From NCBI GenBank assembly GCA_022457155.1, contig JAJGOT010000197.1:512001-576000 (forward strand): a stretch of DNA of 64,000 nt, read 5' to 3'. Below are positions 46,432 to 55,944 of the stretch, piece after piece. The notes below the pieces were generated by a model. That model saw nothing but the letters and a program-made list of their open reading frames with translations. It did no database searches and was not told where the DNA came from. Each line of letters opens with the position of its first letter. Position 1 is the stretch's first letter. The stretch is from Cladopsammia gracilis (lineage: Eukaryota > Cnidaria > Anthozoa > Scleractinia > Dendrophylliidae). The position numbers were made by a program, and so were the translations under genes.

Positions 46432-48600
46432 CTTACAAATAATAATCAATAATGATAAACTTTCACATCAACAACCAAAACTATGATAACTGAAAAAAAA
46501 AACAAGAAAATACTATATATCTAAAACTATTTAAGTGGGTATTTTGCACGCACTCCAGTGGCAGATCCAGGGGGGGGGGGGGGGGGGGGGGGGGTGTGTC
46601 AGACCTGTGTCTCCTTCGCGGTTCATAAAAATAATAGAATAAAATTGTTTTATACGTAGTCGTTTCACTTCCACAAATTGACTGATTGTCAATTTTTTGA
46701 CTTATTAACAAACGCTTTTAGAGTTTCAGGAATGCTGGCAATGGCGTTTCGGAGAGTAAATTCTGAAAAATTTTCCGGAAAGGCATGCACCCGGCATTCG
46801 TGTACCCCCCCCCCCCCCTTCGAGTTTCAGGAATGCTGTAAATGGCGTTAATTTCAGAGCGTAAAATCGGAAAAATTTTCTGGGAAGGCATGCACCTGGA
46901 CCCCCTTTCAGAAATTCCTGGATCTGCCCGTGCACTCCTAGTGTAAAATGACTATAACATAACTCTAGTAGCATTATTTACAAACAAATTACTATTTCTC
47001 CCTATCCACACATATAACAGTTTCGCATGTGTAAATGTTAATGAGCGGATAATTTGGGAAAACCTGTAAGACTATTCAACATGATCGAAACACGAGGACG
47101 AGTTTATTTTAATAGCAGCCGAGCAGCTAACCAAACAAACCCGAAACATACATATTACGCGTACGTGCTGGTGGTTTACAGAACACCTTCTCTTACAACC
47201 GAAGAAACCACGACTTAGTTCATATAATTTTCATGGACGCATTTCAAAAATGGGTTTTTTGTGCTGCATAAGTAGTCATTCAACAGCCTCATAATAAAAA
47301 CATTTCAAAATATTAATTTTGTAGCGAATATATTTTAGGTGTGTTGAATCACTCACTCCTAGTGGAAAATGACTCATACAATTCTAGTAGCATTAATCAC
47401 AAACAAACTAGTATTTCTCCTATCCACATATATAACAGTTTCGCATGTGTAAATGTTAACGAGCGGATAATTTGGGCAAAACTGTAAGACTACTATTCAA
47501 CAAGAGGACGAGTTTAATAGCAGCCAAGCAACTAACCAAACAAACCCGACACATACATCTACGCGTACGTGCTGGTGGTATACAGAACACCTTCTCTTAC
47601 AATCAAAGAAACCACGACTTAATTCATTAAATTTTCATAGTGGAGAGAATTTGCAAATAGATATGTCCAGGAGATAATGTCAATAACTAAAAGCACGCAC
47701 TTCATGTGGGTCATGTAAAACTAGTCTGTTTACAAAATCATTCCATAATTTTAGGGCACAAGCACTAACAATGAAGAAATCATGCCTTCCGAACTGAAGA
47801 TAATGCAATACAAGGACGTCCTTTTAACTATTTAAATGAAAGACTGCTTTACTTATTGTAATTTGAGTAGGGTCAGAGCAAACCACACAACTTCACTGTT
47901 GAATATTTCAGGGTCGTAACGAGGTATATTTTTTCATCGCTGATCCCGTATTTTTACGCAAATTTTTAATCCCTGATCCCAAAAGTGATGAAAATTTTGA
48001 TCCCTGATCCCACAAAAGTTTGTTTGCCTGATCCTTGAGTCAATGAAAAACACGCTGATCCTGATCCCGAGGGCTGTGATCCCGGATCCGAGGCTGTGAT
48101 CCCTGATCCCACCCTTTTTTAGGCCTTTGATCCCTGATCCCATATACCTCGTTACGACCCTGATATTTGCTAGACGGTTCAAATTGAGGACAGTGTAAAC
48201 ATCAAAATGAAACGCACAGTTCAGTCGAATGAAAGCACGTTTAATTTAACCGTCTCCTTAAACAAACGTTTTTATTGTCAGCGCCAATAAGATTAACAAT
48301 TCAGTAGGTGATGTCGCAGGTAGTATAACGTCTACGCACTCACCATTCCTCACTGTCGAGATCACGGCGACGGCGAAAAGGTTCTACGTCTCGCATACTT
48401 TCTTCCGATTCTTGAGGCTCGGACGACCTTCCTGGAGGCTCAAAACGCCAAGGCTGAATGTCGGCGAAAGAATCGATTGCATTTTCAGGCATTTCGCCTT
48501 GGAAAGCTTCTTCGAAATCAGAAAAATTAGAAGAAGACGAAGAGCTTTCACTCGAAGAGCTAGAGTCAGACATGTTTGTGTTCATCTGTCGGTTCCACAC
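46008..48600 (-). CDS. P2X7 C-terminal (ballast) domain protein, 2 exons
   Basis: Exon 1 is 48600..48344 (donor GTGAGT), exon 2 is 46431..46008 (acceptor TAAG). The join restores Trp86, giving WCLCGNCQQM. From the first ATG the product is 226 aa; the second candidate ATG (48573, context AACATGT, product MSDSSSSSES) looks better. The N-terminus is a Ser/Glu-rich acidic tail. The rest matches the zinc- and GDP-binding cytoplasmic ballast domain of vertebrate P2X7: Cys-rich WCLCGNC, VCLNYWVLQAAWLQY, RHIAYRQLVRWCWGSLGKEI, LPSCAV and a final FTGF. No transmembrane segment, so it is not an ion channel. It lies inside the Kolobok termini, convergent with the transposase. Its function there is unknown. 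Confidence 0.85.
46556..46932. mobile_element. Short hAT-like element, 5-bp target duplication
   Basis: Ends CAGTGGCAGATCCAGG and the complement of CACGGGCAGATCCAGG, flanked by CACTC (46551..46555 and 46933..46937). Shares internal sequence with the hAT remnant at 18227..19825 and is a deletion derivative of that kind. It carries poly-G and poly-C tracts. It lies in the intron of the ballast gene. Confidence 0.85.
46933..47630. repeat. Two diverged tandem copies in the ballast-gene intron
   Basis: 46933..47225 and 47355..47630 share CACTCCTAGTG, TAACAGTTTCGCATGTGTAA and AACCAAACAAACCCGA in the same order. The second copy is the empty site for the preceding hAT-like element. Confidence 0.8.
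47909..48162. mobile_element. 254-bp MITE, 6-bp flanking repeat
   Basis: Termini CAGGGTCGTAACGAGGTATA in perfect inversion, flanked by ATATTT on both sides (47903..47908, 48163..48168). The interior is repeated CCCTGATCCC units. Confidence 0.8.
48344..48600 (-). CDS. Ballast-domain gene exon 1
   Basis: Ser/Glu-rich N-terminus, ending DLDSEEW at the donor. Its 5' end lies about 200 bp inside the right terminus of the Kolobok. Confidence 0.8.
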
Positions 48601-48621
48601 CTGTGACGTATTATCACGTGA
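48593..48621 (-). promoter_or_regulatory. Subterminal motif, right copy
   Basis: Inverted partner of 41280..41308, also 175 bp from the element end. It lies just upstream of the likely start (48573) of the ballast gene, in the right orientation for a promoter element. Confidence 0.6.
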
Positions 48622-49729
48622 TCAACAAATCGAAGCGTTCATGGCGGACTTTCAGTGGAGCCGTGAAATACTCGTTTTAACTTGGAAATTCACGGTTAAA
48701 GAAACTTCTCGAGTAGCATTTTTTGTCTCCTACGTGATTAGGGAAGCATTTGGAAGGTTTTCCTAAAAAATGTACATTCTAGCCAGGAGTTGCCCTTTAA
48801 ATCACAGAACAAGCAAGCCACAAATGAACGCTACAACGACTGCTTCGGATTACAGAGTAAAAGTTCCCTTATTTAATTGCGCCATGCAATCGGCGTGCTT
48901 ACCGATAATCTGCGCAAAAGTGCCAGGAACATTTCTCAATTTCTCGGTTGCAACGAGGCAACAATTTTTTGTTTGGACAGGTTCTCAAGAGAAAAAAAGC
49001 AATTGAATAATGATAAAGATCAGGTCAGAATAAGTCATTGTGTACATTTTCAAGGCCATAGTCTTATTTTAGGAGAAGTTATAGTCAATCAAATTTCGGG
49101 AAAAACATGAAAGCGAGGCTAGTGAGGCTAGAATGTTTTTTCTCATACAAATGCTTAAAATTTTAGTGAGCCATAACTTTGCAACCATTTAACCAAAAAC
49201 ACTCAAACTTTGCAAGATGATACATTTAGCAGCACTTGTTTCCGTGATATCATTAATTTCTCTGAAAGCTTGGCCAAACAAAAAACTGCCTGACGGCCAT
49301 ATTTGCATTCGGTGTACACGACATGTGTTCTGTTCTGTTCTTTTCCGTTTTTGTTTTTAAGTACGTTTTGTTTGTAAATAATGGCCAAGATCTACATTAA
49401 AAAGGATGTATTTTTGTTAAAACTTGAACACTACTCATAATCAAATTAAGCCGTCATTTGATGCCACCTTCGATTTCTCGAACTCCCGATTTCTCGAACC
49501 AAATGATTTGCGTTTCCCCTGGAGGTTCGAGAAATCGGGATTCCACTGCACGAAATTCAGCTTTAGTAGGCTCCTTTTTCTTCTCTTCTTTTCAGCCACT
49601 TGCGTATCCATCGTTTTCGGTCAACATAAGAAATCGACGTCGATTGGTAAATGACCATAAATCGAGCTCGGTTTCCCAGAAACAAAATTTGATCCCACAT
49701 TTCTTCATCTAGTAATATCATTGACAGTA

Positions 49730-51008
49730 CAGTGGAACCCGGTTAATACGGGCACCAAGGGGACATGCCGGTGTCCATATTATCGGGGTGTCCGTATTGA
49801 GCGGGCTCTCAGAGAAAACGTCAAGCCAAGGAAGTGAAACGTGTGTAACAGGAGGCAGAAAACTTTATTAAAGGACTATACGCAGTACAAGAGTCAAACA
49901 CCGGAAGAAAGACAGACTGTTCAAAATCAAATATGTCACGCTACTTTGTTACTTTTTTTTTTAGTAATAAAATTTTATTAACCCGTAAAAATCTGTCATT
50001 ATTTGAACAGGGTACAATGTCTACAATTATCACATAATTGTGACAATGAAAATAGACAGTGTGCAGATAACCAGTGTCCGTAAAGCGGGGTTGACAATAT
50101 ATGAGAGTTTGTCTGACTCGGGACACAGAAAAGTGTCCGTTCGGTTGTCCGTATTAAGGTTACAGTGTACCTTCGGGGGTGTCTCCAGTATAACAGCTCT
50201 AGCGTCTTAAGATTACACTTAATATACCTAAACCCAGATATCAAATTAAAGCTTATAAAGCTGGCTATCTAAATATGGAAACCATTTGGTAATAAAGTGA
50301 ATTGTCGAATTTTTTACGACGTCTTAATTCGAACGTCCGAATCAGCTTTAAAACGCTATAACTCAAAGCGATTATTGTATTTTGCTAATTTGATTTCTTC
50401 TCGGGTTTCCGGACACGAAGCGCTAAAAAAACGTGTCGGCGATTTCCCATATTCAATTGCAGTGAAAAGTTACAGAATATTTTCGAAACAGGGAGAAAAA
50501 AAATTGGTATGATCGCACGGAAATGGCTCTTGACGAAAAAGTTTTCGGAAATAAGAAATAATTCGCCGACAAGTTTTTGTTGATTATATGTTAGCCTAGC
50601 TTCTGTCCAAATTTAAGGAAAATCGAACAAATTCCCTTTGAGTTGTAGCTCTTTAAAGTGTCCCCAACAAGCGAAAAATTAACTTTGAGAAAACAGCGCT
50701 TAAAAAAACATATCGCTTCATAAACAAACTCCGCCCACAAAAGTTATACCGTCATTTCTCCGTCAATTTTCACTATTTGTCGATAATTTTTTTTGGATAA
50801 AAGTTCATTCTGTAAACTTTATTTTGACGCCAAAAAAAAATTTTCGATAAATTTTCGATCTGAAGGTACACTGTAACCTTAACCGGTGTCCGTATAAAGC
50901 GGGTTAATTTTAGAGAAAATATATGAGCTTTTTTTCGGGACAAACGAAACTGTCCGTTATAAGCGGGTGTCCGTATTAAGCGGGTGTCCGTAGAGCGGGG
51001 TTCCACTG
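49730..51008. mobile_element. Second pogo/Tigger-like element
   Basis: TA-CAGTGGAACCCGGTTAATACG on the left and TAGAGCGGGGTTCCACTG-TA on the right. Repeated GTGTCCGTAT/AAGCGGG motifs lie near both ends. No transposase. A TTAA element is nested inside. Confidence 0.8.
50158..50878. mobile_element. Nested 721-bp TTAA element
   Basis: Ends GGTTACAGTGTACCTTC in inversion, flanked by TTAA (50154..50157 and 50879..50882). No coding capacity. It could be a piggyBac-type or Kolobok-type MITE; the GG start favours the latter slightly. Confidence 0.8.
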
Positions 51009-51403
51009 TAGTAGAAGCTTCTTTTTCCTAACCATAGAGTCCGCCATCTTTCTTTGCTCGTATACTAGTTCCCAGGCGCCCTTAGTGATTTCTGTGATTT
51101 TTATACCTCAATCCGCTTTACGTACTGTCCCTGCAACATGCGCCAGTATGGTGTGCACACGAAGGGGCTTGTCCCCGCTTCATGTCCCCGCAACATGTCC
51201 CCTAGTGTGTGCCGGCCTTAAGGAAATAAGTGTAAAGTCCTTAGTCGATTTGTCTGTTCGTGTACCTGTTCAACTCGTACTCTTCTTTCTATAAGTACTA
51301 AACACATTCACAGTTTACAAGTTTTTTGTGTCACTGGAATGTAGTCCCATGATGATATCAACACCTGGACATCACTGTCTGCATGAAACGCTCGACATCA
51401 CCA

Positions 51404-53479
51404 TTAGACTCCGCCCACCCGGGGGTGACTTTTCGGTGCCGAAACCCTTGTTCCTTTGCAACCTCGGCGAACTTTAACCCTTGGAATGGGGTCCATTATC
51501 TGTCTTGACCTCTTCTGGAATTCCATATGTATTGAAAACGCGCACAAACTGGGGAATGGACGAATGATGGCCTCAGCGGGGGTTGTGGTGACAAACTGTA
51601 CAAATGGGTACCTTGAATATTGATCCCAGAACACTAGAGCCATGTCCTTATTTGGTAAAGGAACAGCAAGGTCGACAATGACTTTCCTCCACGGCCCTTT
51701 TGGCAGCTCCGTCATCTTAAGTGGTTCTCTGATGTGACAAGGGGTTGTGGCTTGACAAGCTAAACATCTCCCCACGTACTTCTCTACCATGGCGTCAATT
51801 CCAGGGAACCAAACGTGTGCACGAAGTAATTGTTTGGTTCCGACGACCCCTTGGTGTCCCTCGTGGATGATCTTTACCATGGTTTCTCTAAGTCCGTGCG
51901 GCACTACAATCCTTTCACCGCGCAGAACGAGACCATCAACCACCGTCATCTCGTTAAAAACGTTAGCGTATACTTTAACATCTTTGACCCTGTGGTCGAG
52001 TCGTGATTACATTTTGCAGTTCACTGTCATCTTCGGTTGCCTTGATGAGTTCCTCCTTGCTGATAGCATTAGGGATATCGTTTGACACTATGAAATTTAC
52101 GTATTCACTATGGTGAACGGAAGGCCATATGGAATTTCTTTACACGCAAAATCAGCTGCGAGCATCTCAAGCTCAATCTGGGAGTATTTCGGCTTGGCAT
52201 CAGCGAGGGGACGACTCGCATACTGCACCACACGCGATTCGTCGTCAACAGGGCCACGTTGTATCAGTGTTGCTGAGATTCCCAAAGGACAACCACCCAC
52301 ATGCACTTCGTGCTCTGCGGTGGGGTCGAAATAAGCCAGAACCGTGTCTGAACTTAGCGCTTCCTTCAAACACTCGAACTCTTCCTGGTGCGCTTTTCTC
52401 TAAGTAAAAACTTCGGGTTTGAGTAAGCCTCTCAGAACTCAGTCTGGTGTCCGAACTTGTCCATAAACTTTGCATTGTACTGGACGGTACAAAGAAAGAG
52501 TTCAATTCCTTTGCATTACGAGTTCGGTAACCTTGATAGCCTCGACTTTCTGAAGACCAAGGGACGCTAATTGTTTAGCAAATACCATCCCATAGTTCAA
52601 ACAGCTCTCTTTGTTTAATTCACACTTTACTTTGTTGAACGTGATCTTCTTCTCTTTTGCTGTTTCAAGCCTTTTCTCCAGACTCTGATCATGTTCCTCT
52701 TGTGATTTGCCGTACACCAGAATCTCGTCACTGATGTTGAGGCACCCCGGTATGTCACGTGTGAGTTCTTTACTCACGGTATCTTGGAAGATTTTCCCAG
52801 CGGATCTCGTGCCAAAATTTAATCACGACTATTCTCCTTTAATTCCAGTTGATGGTACCCATGATTCATTATATATCCAAATGGGAGAAAACTGTTGTTC
52901 CCGTAAGTTCGTGTATGATGTCCTAAAGTGTAGGCATGACGTTGTGGGTCCGTGGAATGATACTCTCATGTCCACATTCAACCGGATTTCTTTTGCCGCT
53001 CGTTTGGGCGCGACTACTGCAGGGGATACCAAATTGGTAGGGTTCTCAACTTTCTCTATGATGTTATCGGCTTCAAGTTTCGCCAATCCCGCCTCGAGTT
53101 TCGGCCTGACACTAAAAGGAATTCTTCTGTGAGGTTGGGCCGCCGTTGCAACTGTACATGTGGGATCAACATGTAGATCTTCCTGCACTCCTTCCATCTC
53201 CCGATGCCCTTGAACTGGTCAGCGTACTCTTCGAGTAATCTGTTCGTACTCGATTGATCAGTATGGATGGCATTCGCAATCAACACGAGCCCGAGATTTT
53301 CAGCCGCCTCGAAACCCAGCAAGGGTTCAGTGTTCGTGTTCCCTTTAACAACGTGGAATGTTGCAGGCACGATTTTAGTGCTTGATTCGACGACCTTGTC
53401 GAATTTCCCCATCACCTCTAACGGGGCGGACGGGTTTGCATCCATGTGATTAAACGCATGACAGTAGAAGACTTCCGCA
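51404..53479 (-). pseudogene. Degraded Ty3/gypsy retrotransposon pol
   Basis: Read on the minus strand, pieces lie in pol order across several frames. Protease C-terminal region and start of RT (53517..53056): LLGFEAAENLGLV. RT (53197..52829): EADNIIEKVENPTNLVSP. RT palm end (52777..52502): LNISDEILVYGKSQEEHDQS. RNase H (52369..52097): VVQYASRPLADAKPKYSQIE. Integrase zinc-binding and core start (51949..51404): HEGHQGVVGTKQLLRAHVWF and CLACQA. Several frameshifts separate them and the catalytic YxDD reads ISDE in this copy, so it is dead. LTRs were not found. A MITE ends the readable region at 53480. Confidence 0.85.
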
Positions 53480-53720
53480 GCCTGTTTTCCATATAGTCGC
53501 AACGTCGATCGCAACAATCGCAGCGATCGTTACGATCGACGATCGCTGCGATTCTTGCGACCCTTGTGATCATATGTGAACCAAAACGTTGCGATCCGTT
53601 GCGATTGCGATCGCAGAGATAGAAAAATTTATAGCTCTGCGACAAGGGTCGCAGCGATCGTCGATCGTAACGATCGCTGCGATAGTTGCGATCGACGTTG
53701 CGACTATATGGAAACCAGGC
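53480..53720. mobile_element. CGATCG-rich foldback MITE
   Basis: About 75-bp near-perfect inverted termini (GCC TGT TTT CCA TAT AGT at the left, mirrored at 53720). The interior contains a further inverted CGATCG cluster. It shares TTCCATAT and CGATCGCAGCGATCG motifs with the clusters at 8050..8590 and 31660..32150. Confidence 0.8.
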
Positions 53721-54062
53721 TTTAGATTCATGGGTATAATATTCGTGAGGAAAACCGCTGAACAGGACCACTGCTGACACCTAATTGAGCCTCAAAGTGA
53801 ATTCCATGCATCTCAAGTTTCAAAGAAAAGACATGTGTCAACTCATAAAAGTAATAAAACCATAGTAAAATCCCAAATTTTATATTTTTTTTTCTAAATA
53901 TCTTGGAATTTTCTAAATATCCCAGGAGCTTCTAAGGTCTTCCAAATATCCAAAAATCATATTCGGATATTTGTAGCTAGGCCTAGTGCGAAAACTCTCT
54001 ACAGAATGCGATAGCTTCGGCTCGTGAATACGAAACAATCTTCGGATCCTTCCCTCTCCTAC

Positions 54063-54194
54063 TAGACTTGCCACAAGTCCCTTCCAATATTCATTTTCGC
54101 TAAGTTAGGTCCTTCGCGATAAACTTAATTCCGCGCGCAAATTTATCGAATAAAACTCGACTAAAAAAACGAAGGTCGACTTGTAGCAAGTCTA
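54063..54194. mobile_element. MITE with 9-bp target duplication upstream of GGT-B
   Basis: 132 bp, ends TAGACTTGCCACAAGTC and the complement of TAGACTTGCTACAAGTC, flanked by CTCTCCTAC (54054..54062 and 54195..54203). The GGT-A unit has one CTCTCCTAC at 15430, the empty site. Confidence 0.92.
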
Positions 54195-54288
54195 CTCTCC
54201 TACGAGTGATGGAAGAAAGAAGTGAAAGCTTGCATGTTTCTTCCCGACTGCTATAATTCATTCAACGCTTCGCATATTCAAGAGTTAA

Positions 54289-54848
54289 CCCTCGGACGTA
54301 CACGCAAACGTGTACCCCGTATACCCCTTGGGTTTTTGCGATGTTGCAATATTTTGGAAATATTTTACATCTAATAGATAGCCCGCGATGTGCTCTACAT
54401 AATGAGGTAAATATTATGGGTTGGAGCGCTGCTGGGGGTCCGTGACGTCATCCAAAATGGCCGGCAAGGTGGCCGCCATGTTGGATTTTGCTAAAAATTC
54501 AAATTTATCAGAAAGATGCGGAAATTGCAAATATTGTCTGCTAGAGTTGCGAAAAAACATACAATCAACCATTTTGATGCTTTTGGTAGCATTTTATATG
54601 TTTTTTCGCTGAAAAAGGTGAAAAAAGCCCTTTTTGTCCAAAAATGGGTTGACAACATGTTACTTATGACGTCATATCTCGTTACCATAGCAACCGGTTG
54701 TCGCCAAACTTTACCAGAATGTGTCTTGAGTATAAATGAACAGCTACTGAAAACGGCATGTGCTAATCTTAAATGGTCTTGAAAATATCGGAGAATAACC
54801 TTAAAGGGGGAGGGTGGCAACCACCCACCCCGCCTGTACGTCCGAGGG
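54289..54848. mobile_element. piggyBac-type MITE upstream of GGT-B
   Basis: 560 bp, ends CCCTCGGACGTACA in inversion, flanked by TTAA (54285..54288 and 54849..54852). The GGT-A unit has a single GAGTTAAAAC here (about 15952). No gene inside. Confidence 0.88.
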
Positions 54849-55029
54849 TTAAAACGGAAAATCCCGAAAATATGATTCTACAAACGTCCCCCCCCCCCCC
54901 CCTCCATCTCCTCCTCCCCCATCAAAAAGGTAGTCAGGTAACTTCAGTCATGCTCAGAATTATCATGTTTCGATCATGATTCGCGCAATGTACCACCTGA
55001 TGTGAACAACTTTCATAATGAAAAATGGT

Positions 55030-55795
55030 TCATTCGTGATCAGACTAAACATGTTTCTCCCTTGTGTGAACACAGCATAAGACAGTCTAAACATGTTTCA
55101 CCCTAGTGTGAACACAGCATAAGACAGTCTAAACATATTTCACCCTAGTGTGAACACAGCATAAGACTGTCTAAACATATTTCACACTAGTGTGAACACA
55201 GCATAAGACAGTCTAAACATATTTCACCCTAGAGTGAACACAGCATGAGTCAGTCTAAACATATTTCACCCTAGTGTGAACACAGCATAAGACAGTCTAA
55301 ACATATTTCACCCTAGTGTGAACACAGCATAAGACAGTCTAAACATATTTCACCCTAGTGTGAACACAGCATAAGACAGTCTAAACATATTTCACACTAG
55401 TGTGAACACAGCATAAGACAGTCTAAACATATTTCACCCTAGTGTGAACACAGCATAAGACAGTCTAAACATATTTCACCCTAGTGTGAACACAGCATAA
55501 GACAGTCTAAACATATTTCACCCTAGTGTGAACACAGCATAAGACAGTCTAAACATATTTCACCCTAGTGTGAACACAGCATAAGACAGTCTAAACATAT
55601 TTCACCCTAGTGTGAACACAGCATAAGACAGTCTAAACATATTTCACCCTAGTGTGAACACAGCATAAGACAGTCTAAACATATTTCACCCTTGTGTGAA
55701 CACAGCATAAGACAGTGTAAACATATTTCACCCTTGTGTGAACACAGCATAAGACAGTCCAAACATGTTTCTCCCTAGTGTGAACACAGCATCAG
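55030..55795. repeat. 42-bp minisatellite upstream of GGT-B
   Basis: About 18 near-identical units of ACACAGCATAAGACAGTCTA plus AACATATTTCACCCTAGTGTGA. The GGT-A unit has essentially one unit here (about 16130..16170). The array ends 120 bp before the GGT-B start codon. Confidence 0.95.
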
Positions 55796-55915
55796 CCATT
55801 CAGATGTTAGAATTTTGATGGCGTCAGGTGAAAACGAAGAATAGGCTTATTTCGTAATTTACGACGCGCGTCCTCTGTTGTTACTTGTCTTTTGTTATTT
55901 TTTAGGCAGTGAACA

Positions 55916-55944
55916 ATGGAACTAGAGCAAGGAGGAAGTCAGAA
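55916..55944 (+). CDS. GGT-B exon 1
   Basis: Encodes MELEQGGSQ plus two bases, donor GTAAGA. Confidence 0.8.

Larger units (their letters stand above)
41105..48796. mobile_element. Kolobok-type DNA transposon with two convergent genes
   Basis: 7,692 bp. Left terminus AGGGCAACTCTCGGG, right terminus the reverse complement of AGGGCAACTCCTGGC, flanked by TTAA on both sides (41101..41104 and 48797..48800). TTAA targets and RGG-starting ends are known for Kolobok, as is a THAP-bearing transposase. A 29-bp inverted motif (starting TCACGTGAT, with TACGTCACAGGTGTGGAA) lies at 41280..41308 and 48593..48621, each exactly 175 bp from its end. The plus-strand gene is transposase-like, the minus-strand gene a P2X7-ballast-domain protein. 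Small elements sit in the intron of the latter. Confidence 0.85.
40791..49548. mobile_element. pogo/Tigger-like element carrying a nested Kolobok
   Basis: Left end TA-CAGTGGAATCCCGATTTCT, right end the reverse complement of CAGTGGAATCCCGATTTCTC. The 310 bp before and 750 bp after the nested Kolobok are its own body, with repeated ATTTCTCGAACC and ATAACTCGAACC motifs near the ends. The right flank reads CA rather than TA. No transposase is recognised. Confidence 0.7.

Noticed and set aside
46008..48600. Ballast-domain gene as a full P2X7-type ion channel
   Set aside because: No transmembrane segments or P2X extracellular cysteines occur between the right end of the element and exon 1; the product is only the cytoplasmic domain.
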